In this document: in pieces, positions 7,688 through 14,775 of the stretch
How the letters are laid out: each line of letters opens with the position of its first letter
How positions within the stretch are numbered: position 1 is the first letter of the stretch
Origin: CAVYHJ01 sp963768165 [NCBI: uncultured bacterium]
Lineage (GTDB): Bacteria > UBP4 > UBA4092
Length of the DNA stretch: 64,000 nt
Direction of reading: 5' to 3'
NCBI GenBank assembly: GCA_963768165.1
Contig: CAVYHJ010000026.1
Coordinates: 62,001-126,000, forward strand
Notes under the pieces: generated by a model
Database searches by the model: none
What the model saw: only the letters and a program-made list of their open reading frames with translations
What the model was told of the DNA's origin: nothing
Made by a program: the position numbers and the translations under genes

Positions 7688-8875
7688 ATGTTTTCAAAAA
7701 GAACCCAGTGGGATTTAACAAAAAATAAATTAACCCTGTTGTTGGAAAAGAAACGAGCGGCTGGGGATAAGATAATTGATCTGACAGTCTCCAATCCAAC
7801 TCAATGTCAAATACAATATCCTGAAAAAGAAATTCTTGCTGCCTTTCAGAAATCAAGCAATCTGCTTTATGAACCGCATCCTAAAGGATTGCTTTCTGCG
7901 AGAAATGCCATAAAAGATTACTATCAAGAAAAAGGAGTAAGTATAAATCCTGAACAGTTGTTTTTGACTGCCAGTACGAGTGAAGGCTATTCGTTTCTAT
8001 TTCGTTTATTGGCGAATGCGGGGGATAGTATGTTAATTCCCCGTCCCAGTTATCCGTTGTTTCAGATGTTGGCAGAAATTAATGATGTGGAGTTGCAGCC
8101 CTACAATTTGATTTATAATGACGGCTGGGAGACTGATTTTGAGAGTATAGAAAGGACTATTTCTCACCGGACAAAGGGGATTATCCTGGTTAATCCAAAT
8201 AATCCAACGGGGTCGTTTATTAAAAAGAAAGAATACCAGAGACTTATCCATATCTGCCGGGAACATCATTTGGTGATTATTAGCGATGAAGTATTTTCGG
8301 ATTACGCTTTTGACCACGCCAGCTCCTCCGGTAGAGACGTAACATGTTACGTCTCTACAATGATTAAGGAGGGGGATATAGAGGATGGTATTTTATCCTT
8401 TACCCTGAATGGTATATCCAAAATGTTAGGGTTGCCCCAAATGAAGTTGGGATGGATTTACGTCAACGGAGAAGAGAAGATGGTAAAAGAGGCGGTTTCT
8501 CGTATGGAAATTATTGCTGATGCGTATCTGTCGGTAGGCACACCGGTTCAACAGGCATTGCCGGAGTTATTGAAATTAAGAAAAGGGATTCAAAAAGAAA
8601 TCCTGCAACGGGTTTTGAGTAATTGGGACTATTTGAAAAAGGAAGTTTCGCAGAAGGGGTTATTCCAATGTCTCCATGTCGAAGGCGGATGGTATGGCGT
8701 AGTGCGGATACCCGAGGATATGGACGAAGAAAAGTTTATATTGAAATTACTGGATAAACAAAATATCCTGATTCATCCCGGGTATTTTTTTGATTTTCAA
8801 GAGAATGGCTATTTGGTTTTGAGTTTACTCCCTCCCGAAACGATTTTTCAACAGGCGGTTCAAGAGATTAAATAA
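7688..8875 (+). CDS. PLP-dependent aminotransferase, class I/II, with a repeat-derived insertion
   Basis: A fold-type I aminotransferase of 395 aa. VNPNNPTGSF (Asn contacting PLP), IISDEVFSDYAF (Asp/Tyr) and LNGISKMLGLPQMKLGW (Schiff-base Lys) are all present, so it should be active. Between the YAF loop and the lysine motif the protein carries an extra segment; 8331-8358 within it is a perfect 28-bp palindrome that translates in frame as GRDVTCYVST. This looks like a REP/MITE insertion tolerated in a surface loop. Substrate is not predictable; alanine- or aspartate-type keto acids are usual for the family. Confidence 0.85.
   Translation: MFSKRTQWDLTKNKLTLLLEKKRAAGDKIIDLTVSNPTQCQIQYPEKEILAAFQKSSNLLYEPHPKGLLSARNAIKDYYQEKGVSINPEQLFLTASTSEGYSFLFRLLANAGDSMLIPRPSYPLFQMLAEINDVELQPYNLIYNDGWETDFESIERTISHRTKGIILVNPNNPTGSFIKKKEYQRLIHICREHHLVIISDEVFSDYAFDHASSSGRDVTCYVSTMIKEGDIEDGILSFTLNGISKMLGLPQMKLGWIYVNGEEKMVKEAVSRMEIIADAYLSVGTPVQQALPELLKLRKGIQKEILQRVLSNWDYLKKEVSQKGLFQCLHVEGGWYGVVRIPEDMDEEKFILKLLDKQNILIHPGYFFDFQENGYLVLSLLPPETIFQQAVQEIK
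8331..8358. repeat. Perfect 28-bp palindrome inside a coding region (REP/MITE-like)
   Basis: Left arm GTAGAGACGTAACA and its exact complement. From memory, palindromes starting GTAGAGACG and ending CGTCTCTAC are dispersed in several environmental bacterial genomes. It maintains the reading frame of the aminotransferase. Confidence 0.75.
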
Positions 8876-9030
8876 GACGAATGAGCGATAGGAGTTTGTT
8901 AAATAGTTAAATGTGTTAAATAGGAATATACTGAATCAGCAAAGTATATATTTTGGAGGAAATGTTGGTTTAGAACTGAATCTCACGGTGTAACAGGGAA
9001 AGTATAGGGAATACCGCAAAAAATACTCAA

Positions 9031-9047
9031 ATTCCCGATGCATAGAA
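9031..9047. repeat. Dispersed repeat copy (ATTCCCGATGCATAGAA)
   Basis: This 17-mer occurs again, identically, at 58192-58208. Its core is half of the TCCCGATGCATCGGGA palindrome family. Confidence 0.6.
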
Positions 9048-9074
9048 CCTTCATAATCCCATTTGCTCGAAGCC

Positions 9075-9173
9075 GCCTAGCGTCCAGAGCTCAAGCATGC
9101 GGGGCTGATGACGTAGTCCGCGATAGCGGAACTGGAGACCCCATCCTGCGTCGCCTGTAGCGATTTGTTAGGC
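9075..9173 (-). repeat. attC-like recombination site of an integron gene cassette
   Basis: Read on the minus strand, GCCTAAC (R'', 9173-9167) lies 7 bases past the stop of the cassette gene. L'' GCTACAGGC can pair with L' GCTTGAGC with one extrahelical A and one G-U pair. The far end is GCTAGGC (R', 9081-9075), which differs from the GTTRRRY consensus at the second base. The centre can fold further (TCCGC with GCGGA around 9117-9129). Length 99 bp is typical. The mutated R' triplet may make the site inactive. Confidence 0.72.
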
Positions 9174-9180
9174 GACGACT

Positions 9181-9609
9181 TTATGTTCTACCCGTCCTTT
9201 TTTGTCCGACAAAGCCCCCAAGCCACCCCAACCCCACAACGATTAGAAAGAAAACCAAGTTATGCAAACCAAGCCGCCCACCAAAAGCCAGTGTCACCGC
9301 CAAACTCAACAAACCAGCTAGAATACCAATGAAAAGACCGTGAATGATACTGGCCTTCTCGGCTCTCCGAGCAACGATGATGGCCACAACCAACGTCAGC
9401 GACATCTCAAGCCACGGCATCAACTTGGGACTGACCCTCGTGGCAAATTGGTTAATGGAATTTTGGTCGGGAGCGCCCCGAGCCTGAAAAGCCAAGACAA
9501 ATGCATAGACGGCAATAACGACCATCAGGACAAGAAAACTCACCACAATAACTGCAACCGCTGCACCGAGGACGCGAAGCCATCGGATATTCGATAATGA
9601 ATAGTTCAT
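9181..9609 (-). CDS. Cassette-encoded membrane protein, unknown function
   Basis: A 142-residue protein starting at the ATG at 9609 (MNYSLSNIRWL); the longer frame to 9690 runs back through the upstream attC-like site and is unlikely to be used. About four hydrophobic helices are visible, starting with AAVAVIVVSFLVLMVVIAVY and ending in a GLGWLGGF segment before a basic tail. Base composition is visibly richer in G+C than the flanks. Gene plus trailing attC-like site has the exact layout of an integron cassette: short leader from GTTAAGC, ORF, stop, R'' within 10 bp. Family unknown. Confidence 0.7.
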   Translation of the reverse strand: MNYSLSNIRWLRVLGAAVAVIVVSFLVLMVVIAVYAFVLAFQARGAPDQNSINQFATRVSPKLMPWLEMSLTLVVAIIVARRAEKASIIHGLFIGILAGLLSLAVTLAFGGRLGLHNLVFFLIVVGLGWLGGFVGQKRTGRT

Positions 9610-9632
9610 TCGTGTTACACTTTCCCCGATTC

Positions 9633-9702
9633 GCTTAACGTAGAAAGCTGAGCCACAGCCGACTTGCGACAGCGGAACGGCCTGCACCAACGGCGGTTGG
9701 CT
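9633..9702 (-). repeat. Second attC-like site at the 5' boundary of the cassette
   Basis: On the minus strand it ends in GTTAAGC (9639-9633), a full match to the integron core GTTRRRY, 23 bp before the cassette ATG. Upstream, CAGGCCG can pair with CGGCTG leaving an extrahelical G, as in L''/L' of attC, and the other end reads AGCCAAC (one mismatch to RYYYAAC). It shares GTTCCGCT with the first site at a similar internal position. Confidence 0.55.
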
Positions 9703-10197
9703 TTAGTGACTTTCCCACTTTCTTCGTAAGTGTATCAGTCCAAAAAAGGTTATAATGTTTCCAATACAGATGAAGTTTTATTATGAAATACTTGGGATTG
9801 ATTTACGGATACGATGTCGCGGGTTACAGTAAATTGACTTCTATTCTTACATATCATAGCGATATATAATAATGAGGGAACAAGAGAGTGTCAAGGTGGC
9901 ACGTTTTGGTAGTTTAAAAGACTGGATACCCTCTCCCCAATCCACGGTCCCCAATTGCTTGAGGACAAGTTTCTCGAGGACTATTGAGGACTTCGGGTGT
10001 GACAATAGAAAAGAATTTTTCCCTTATTTCAAATATATGAAGAGTGGCAGCATCGGGAATAGGTGGAGCAAAAGTTCCCGATGCATCTTATGAGAGAAAC
10101 AATGAACCGGGGATTCGGTGAGAAATGAAAAAATAAAAATAGAAAAGCGAGATTGCCACACCTTCGGTTCAGAATGACAAAATTTTTAAAAATATGG
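9703..10197. other. Non-coding stretch with degenerate repeats, no gene supported
   Basis: No reading frame here looks real. It contains three short direct GAGGAC units around 9960-9995, an inverted repeat at 10050-10084, and near 10150-10180 a string ending TTCAGAATGACAAA that resembles the arm of the CATTCTGAG repeat seen at 34501. It may be decayed mobile DNA. Confidence 0.5.
10050..10084. repeat. Inverted repeat GCATCGGGAA / TTCCCGATGC
   Basis: Perfect 10-bp arms (10050-10059 and 10075-10084) with a 15-base centre; the fullest member of the TCCCGATGC family in the window. Confidence 0.75.
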
Positions 10198-10200
10198 TCT

Positions 10201-10460
10201 TGACAAAGAGGAACTTGAGTTAGAATAATATAGTTTCAAGTTTAAGGTTTAAAGTTTAAAGTTAAAAAGTACTAATTCCCCTGATATAATTTGAGTTTTA
10301 AATTTTGAATTAAAAAGGGAAAAAGGGCTAAAGCCTGGAAACCCTTGACTAAAGTCAGGTAGAAAAAGTAGATATTTCCAACCTTAATATTATCGATTCT
10401 CTATAAGGCAGGGATGAAGGAGATCGATCTCGTTCATCCCAACTCCGTTTATCTTCCGTA
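10201..10460. repeat. Intergenic repeat block, copy A (matches 37668-37946)
   Basis: Two conserved sub-blocks flank a variable middle. Block 1 (from TTGACAAA, 10202) contains a heptad tract (10233-10267) and ends near a TATAATTTGAGTTTT string. Block 2 (about 10395-10455) includes CTCTATAAGGCA followed by a 30-bp near-palindrome at 10411-10440 (left arm GGGATGAAGGAGATC). Between them GGCTAAAGCC and TGACTAAAGTCA form two small hairpins. Confidence 0.75.
10233..10267 (+). repeat. Heptameric repeat tract (GTTTCAA/GTTTAAA type)
   Basis: Five 7-mers in register: GTTTCAA, GTTTAAG, GTTTAAA, GTTTAAA, GTTAAAA. Other members on the same strand are at 12017-12051, 31584-31618, 37703-37730 and 39834-39868. 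A different heptad (ATTATGA/ATTTTGA) occurs around 10672-10704. Confidence 0.8.
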
Positions 10461-10586
10461 CTTGTTCCGTATTTGCTCCACTACTACTACGTCTTGTGTT
10501 CGGCTTACGGAAGGATAAAGACCTGATGAGGTTTGGATAGGTATCAGACCGGTAAGGAAGCATTTTAGGGTGTAACCGGAAGGAAA

Positions 10587-10663
10587 TGGTCGGGGCGACT
10601 GGATTTGAACCAGCGGCCTCACGGTCCCGAACCGTGCGCGCTAGCCAGCTGCGCCACGCCCCG
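10587..10663 (-). tRNA. tRNA-Pro (anticodon CGG)
   Basis: On the minus strand CGGGGCG...CGCCCCG closes the acceptor stem. The anticodon arm CACGG/CCGTG encloses loop TTCGGGA with anticodon CGG, reading CCG. The T arm contains GGTTCAAATCC. Discriminator A at 10590 is followed by an encoded CCA (10589-10587). Confidence 0.95.
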
Positions 10664-10873
10664 ACAAGACATAATTATAAATTATGAATTTTGAATTATG
10701 AATTACGCGTTAAGGATAGAATTATAGCACGGAGTGAAGAATCGGAGAAACGGCGAATCGGCGAAGGGGCGAGAATTTAAAGACCAAAGGGTTCAATCGA
10801 AGAATCATTGAGAGCGCACAGTAATGAATAAATCAATTGTTTCAATCCCCGATATTCAATTGGAAATCTGCCA

Positions 10874-11623
10874 TTATTTTAAATTCCATTTGCGAATAGT
10901 CACCAGGGATTTATGGTGGGTGAGGTCGAGATGTAAAGGAGTCACGGAAATATAGTTTTCTTGGATAGCGCGAAAGTCCGTCCCTGGTTCATTTTTGAAG
11001 GCAGGTTCTTCTCCGCCAATCCAATAATAGGAACGACCGCGCGGATCGGTTTTTTCAATGAGTTTATCCCGATAAATGCGTTTCCCTTGAGAGACAACTT
11101 GCACGCCTTTGATTTTCTTGGCGGGAACCGCCGGTATATTAACATTCAAAAGAGTATCTTTCGGTAAACCATTTTTAAGAATTTGTTGGGCAACTTGTTT
11201 GGCGAATTCTCCCGCGGGTTTAAAATTTAATTCGGTTCTGCCTGCTAAGGAAATGGCGAATGAGGGGATGCCGAGTAACGTCCCTTCAATCGCCGCAGAG
11301 ACCGTGCCGGAGTAGGTGATATCGTCACCAAGATTGGGTCCTCGGTTAATTCCCGAAACAACCAAATCAGGTTTGGTTTTCAGGAAACCGAGAACACCCA
11401 TCATGACACAATCGGTGGGAGTTCCGCTGATGGCAAAGGTATGAGAATCAATGCGGTCAGCACGCAAGGGGTGATTGAGAGTGAGGGAATGACCCACCGC
11501 AGACCGTTCCCGATCGGGTGCAAGGACATAGACTTCCCCCACGGATTGCAAAGCCTTCGCCAGCGCCTTGATACCGGGCGATTGGATTCCGTCATCATTG
11601 GTAACTAAGATTAATGGTTTCAT
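10874..11623 (-). CDS. surE: 5'/3'-nucleotidase SurE
   Basis: Metal-dependent phosphatase acting on nucleoside monophosphates. The N-terminal LVTNDDGIQSPGI binds the metal (adjacent Asp pair), and SGINRGPNLGDDITYSGTV is the second family signature with Asn and Ser ligands. 249 aa is standard. It stands alone on the minus strand, divergent from the cobalamin riboswitch operon. Confidence 0.95.
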   Translation of the reverse strand: MKPLILVTNDDGIQSPGIKALAKALQSVGEVYVLAPDRERSAVGHSLTLNHPLRADRIDSHTFAISGTPTDCVMMGVLGFLKTKPDLVVSGINRGPNLGDDITYSGTVSAAIEGTLLGIPSFAISLAGRTELNFKPAGEFAKQVAQQILKNGLPKDTLLNVNIPAVPAKKIKGVQVVSQGKRIYRDKLIEKTDPRGRSYYWIGGEEPAFKNEPGTDFRAIQENYISVTPLHLDLTHHKSLVTIRKWNLK

Positions 11624-11698
11624 ACGGGATTTGTTATTCTAAATTAGAATAGAGATTATATGATAATGCCGATTATTTGGATAGTCACAAGAATTTTC

Positions 11699-11727
11699 TT
11701 GACAATAGATAGTGGGTTTGGTAATGT
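11699..11727 (+). promoter_or_regulatory. Promoter of the cobalamin-riboswitch operon
   Basis: TTGACA (11699-11704), 17-bp spacer, TAATGT (11722-11727), directly upstream of the riboswitch aptamer. Confidence 0.65.
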
Positions 11728-11739
11728 AGAATTTGTAAA

Positions 11740-11976
11740 TTTTATGTGGGTGTTAGGGAAGATGGTGAGAATCCATCACGGTCCCGCCACTGTAAGGGGC
11801 GACGAAACCCGTAGAAGGTCACTTCACGAAAAGTCGTGAGGGAAGACACGGGAAGTAGAATGAACCCCAAGTCAGGAAACCTGCCCGCATAACATAATCT
11901 AGTGACCCTTCGTAGAAGGGGGTCGAGGATAGGCACGACGCAAAATCCCCACCCTTGGAAAAACGAGGGGTGAGGT
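11740..11976 (+). promoter_or_regulatory. Cobalamin (AdoCbl) riboswitch with expression platform
   Basis: Contains the conserved GCCACTG (11786-11792) and the B12 box AGTCAGGAAACCTGCC (11870-11885), preceded by the GGTG...ATCC-type P3 region. Downstream, 11946-11956 (TCCCCACCCTT) can pair with AGGGGTGAGG (11966-11975), followed by TTTTATTTTG. That right arm is also the likely ribosome site of the first gene, so B12 could act by terminating transcription or by hiding the ribosome site. It controls the following uptake operon. Confidence 0.95.
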
Positions 11977-11988
11977 TTTATTTTGCGT

Positions 11989-12915
11989 ATGCGACGGACA
12001 TACAGATTAAAAAATAGTTTAAAGTTTCAGGTTCAAGGTTTAAAGTTCCTTTACCTTATTCCTTTTATATTATTGTTTTTTCCCTCCTTGATTTTTGGCA
12101 ATCCAGTTTTTACGGATGCGTTAGGCCGGCAAGTTTCTCCTAAAGTCTATCCCCCCCAACGAATTATTTCATTGGCACCCAATATTACCGAGATTCTGTA
12201 TGCGATAGGTGCGCAGGATCAACTGGTCGCCGTCACGGATTATTGTAAATATCCGCCGGAAGCACGGCAAAAAGAAAAAATCGGCGGGTTTATCAATCCC
12301 AATTTGGAGAAGATTGTTTCACTCAATCCCGATTTGGTGATTGTGACGGCGGATAGTCCGCAAGATAAATTATTCGGTCAATTGGAAAGATTGCGAATTC
12401 CAGTGTTTGTGATAAATCCAGGGAGCTTGAACGAAACGTTTCAAACAATTTCTCAGATTGGTGAAGTTTGCGGTAGAAAAGAAAATGCCGAAAAAATAAA
12501 TGTTTCTTTGAGACAACGGGTTGCGAAAATCGAAGAAAAAATAAAAAGTGCGTTGAGACCCAAAGTATTGCTCCTCTGGTCGGAAGACCCGTTAATCACG
12601 GCTGGGAAAGATACTTTTACCGACGATTTGATCCAATTGGCGGGTGGAATCAATATCGCGCATGATTCCAATATCAAATATCCCAAGTATAGTATGGAAG
12701 AAATCCTGCGGCGAAAACCGGATATTATTATCACCACATCCATGGATGAAAAATCCGCTTTGTGGGAACGGTGGAAAACGTGGACAGAAATTCCTGCGGT
12801 TAAAAATAAACGTATTTGTTCCATGAGTTGCGATTTCATCGCACGTCCCGCTCCTTCTATTGTGGACGGGTTGGAACAATTAGTAAAAGTGATTCACCCG
12901 GAACTTTATAAATAA
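11989..12915 (+). CDS. btuF: Cobalamin ABC transporter, periplasmic substrate-binding protein
   Basis: Captures cobalamin or cobinamide outside the inner membrane. VYPPQRIISLAPNITEILYAIG and VAVTDYCKYPPEA are typical of the BtuF/FecB type-III fold, and LNPDLVIVT marks the interdomain helix region. A signal-peptide-like stretch (LIPFILLFFPSLIFG) is preceded by an unusual SLKFQVQGLKF encoded by a heptad repeat (12017-12051). ATG 11989 is preferred over TTG 11983. 308 aa. It lies directly under the cobalamin riboswitch and 2 bp before the permease gene, which fixes the substrate assignment. Confidence 0.9.
   Translation: MRRTYRLKNSLKFQVQGLKFLYLIPFILLFFPSLIFGNPVFTDALGRQVSPKVYPPQRIISLAPNITEILYAIGAQDQLVAVTDYCKYPPEARQKEKIGGFINPNLEKIVSLNPDLVIVTADSPQDKLFGQLERLRIPVFVINPGSLNETFQTISQIGEVCGRKENAEKINVSLRQRVAKIEEKIKSALRPKVLLLWSEDPLITAGKDTFTDDLIQLAGGINIAHDSNIKYPKYSMEEILRRKPDIIITTSMDEKSALWERWKTWTEIPAVKNKRICSMSCDFIARPAPSIVDGLEQLVKVIHPELYK
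12017..12051 (+). repeat. Heptameric repeat tract within the btuF signal-peptide region
   Basis: Units GTTTAAA, GTTTCAG, GTTCAAG, GTTTAAA, GTTCCTT; same family as the intergenic tracts but translated as SLKFQVQGLKF. Confidence 0.75.
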
Positions 12916-12917
12916 TT

Positions 12918-13976
12918 ATGAATAATACAAAAAATATCTCTATTCCATTTCGGAAATGGCTTTTTATGATGGGAATCATGATTATGGTACTGATTGCAGT
13001 AATGTCCATATGTACCGCCATCGGCTCTGTTTCCATCAGTCCGGTGACTTCGTTCAAGATAATTACCCAGCGTTTTTTGGGATTCCCCTGGAAAGTGGAT
13101 TGGCAGGATATGGAGCGTACAATTCTATTGGATATTCGTTTTCCGAGAGTGATGGAAGCCGCGTTGGTTGGGTTTGCACTTGCATCCGCCGGAGTAATTT
13201 ATCAAACATTATTACGCAATCCGTTGGCAGATCCTTTCATTATCGGAGTGAGTTCAGGCGCAGCCGTTGGCGCGATCGTGGCAATGGCGTTACGGATACC
13301 GCAAACTTTTCTGGGTGTAGGTGGTATCCCATTTTTTGCGTTTCTTGGCGGGCTTGTCACGATTTTTATTATATTATCCTTTGCGCAAACCCGGGGACGG
13401 ATTCATGCCCATACTTTACTGTTAGCTGGTGTCATTGTGAACGCTTTCTTTTCTGCCATCATCATGTTTATTGCATCCGTGATTGATGCCAGCCGGATTC
13501 AATCATATATGCTATGGATGATCGGTCATTTGGATGTGACAGAACCGAAATTATTATGGATTGTAGGAATCCATGTTTTGATTGGCTTCATCATTTTACT
13601 GCTATATAGCCGGCATCTTAATGTAATGAGTTTTGGTGAAGAAACCGCGCAACAATTAGGCGTAGATGTGGAAAGAACGAAAAAGATTGTCTTTATTGCC
13701 GCGTCATTGATTGCTGGGGCTGTGGTGAGTATTAGCGGGATTATCGGGTTTATTGGTTTAATGATTCCGCATATTATACGGTTTTTGGTAGGTTCAGATC
13801 ACCGGATTTTAATTCCATGTTCAGCATTGGGAGGAGCCATCTTTTTGGTTCTCGCAGATACTATAGCGCGAACAGTTCTCGCGCCCACGGAAATTCCAGT
13901 TGGGGTTATTACAGCATTATGCGGAGCGCCCTTTTTCTTATACTTATTGCGCAGCCGAAAATGGAGAACCTTGTAA
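12918..13976 (+). CDS. btuC: Cobalamin ABC transporter permease (FecCD family)
   Basis: A 352-aa inner-membrane permease with about ten helices. Family signatures include RFPRVMEAALVGFALASAG, NPLADPFIIGVSSGAAVGA and the C-terminal GIIGFIGLMIPHIIRFLVG coupling region that contacts the ATPase. It starts 2 bp after btuF and ends 1 bp before the ATPase gene, so the three form a typical translationally linked transporter. Confidence 0.93.
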   Translation: MNNTKNISIPFRKWLFMMGIMIMVLIAVMSICTAIGSVSISPVTSFKIITQRFLGFPWKVDWQDMERTILLDIRFPRVMEAALVGFALASAGVIYQTLLRNPLADPFIIGVSSGAAVGAIVAMALRIPQTFLGVGGIPFFAFLGGLVTIFIILSFAQTRGRIHAHTLLLAGVIVNAFFSAIIMFIASVIDASRIQSYMLWMIGHLDVTEPKLLWIVGIHVLIGFIILLLYSRHLNVMSFGEETAQQLGVDVERTKKIVFIAASLIAGAVVSISGIIGFIGLMIPHIIRFLVGSDHRILIPCSALGGAIFLVLADTIARTVLAPTEIPVGVITALCGAPFFLYLLRSRKWRTL

Positions 13977-13977
13977 T

Positions 13978-14775
13978 ATGACAGATTTAATGGCCATAGA
14001 AAATATTTCTTTTAATTACGAGGAATCACCGATCTTACAAGATGTTACTTTAACGATTCGGAGTGGGGAAGTTTTAGGAATTATCGGGCCAAATGGGTCG
14101 GGAAAAACGACACTATTACGGTTATTGACAGGAATCCTCCATCCAAGACAGGGAAGAATTTTGTTGGAAGGGAAGGATCTTAAGCAGTGGAAACGGAAAG
14201 AGTTGACGACCCGGATTGCTGTGGTTCCGCAGGATACCTATATTCCGTTTACCTATACCGTATCGGAAATCGTGTTGATGGGCAGAACGCCCTATCTGCA
14301 TCTTTTGGAAGTTGAAAGCAAACATGACTTTGAAATTGCAGGACAGATGATGCAATTGACAGATACGCTGGAATTTTCCGACCGTTATTTTGACGCGTTA
14401 AGCGGGGGAGAAAAACAGCGGGTGCTGATTGCGCGTGCCTTGGTTCAGGAGCCGGACATTTTATTACTCGATGAACCGACGGCGCATTTGGATATTAATC
14501 ATCAGATTGATATTTTGAATCTAGTCAAAAAACTGAACCGGGAGAAACAGGTCGCCGTGGTTTTGGTAACGCACGATTTAAACACGGCTTCGTTATATAC
14601 AGATAGGCTGATGTTGTTGTCGAAAGGGCAACGAGTCGCGTTGGGAGTACCGGCGGAAGTCATCACTCAAGATAATATTCGGAATGTTTATGGCACGGAG
14701 GTTTTGATTCACCGGCATCCCACGTCCGGTGTCCCGCAAGTCATTTTACCTATGGAAGGATTGGTTACAAAATGA
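13978..14775 (+). CDS. btuD: Cobalamin ABC transporter ATP-binding protein
   Basis: Energises the BtuFC importer. Walker A is GPNGSGKTTLL (about residue 37), the Q-loop lies in VVPQDTYIPF, the signature motif is LSGGEKQRV, Walker B is ILLLDEPTAHLD and the H-loop is VTHDLN. The start is set at ATG 13978, 1 base after the permease stop; the longer open frame runs through btuC. 265 aa. Its stop overlaps the next start as ATGA. Confidence 0.93.
   Translation: MTDLMAIENISFNYEESPILQDVTLTIRSGEVLGIIGPNGSGKTTLLRLLTGILHPRQGRILLEGKDLKQWKRKELTTRIAVVPQDTYIPFTYTVSEIVLMGRTPYLHLLEVESKHDFEIAGQMMQLTDTLEFSDRYFDALSGGEKQRVLIARALVQEPDILLLDEPTAHLDINHQIDILNLVKKLNREKQVAVVLVTHDLNTASLYTDRLMLLSKGQRVALGVPAEVITQDNIRNVYGTEVLIHRHPTSGVPQVILPMEGLVTK

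Noticed and set aside
9613-9690. Extended N-terminus of the cassette protein starting at 9690
   Set aside because: The extra codons lie inside the upstream attC-like site; ATG 9609 follows the core site in the normal cassette layout.
9872-10093. 73-codon ORF in the intergenic region after the cassette
   Set aside because: No ribosome site, no motif, and its end overlaps a dispersed inverted repeat.
10233-10267. Heptad tracts as a CRISPR or minisatellite array
   Set aside because: Units are 7 bp, degenerate and only four or five per site; no spacers.
11742-11936. Minus-strand ORF of 64 codons
   Set aside because: It lies wholly within the cobalamin riboswitch and has no protein-like character.
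12453-12839. Minus-strand ORFs antisense to btuF
   Set aside because: They mirror the btuF coding frame, lack ribosome sites and encode no recognisable motif.
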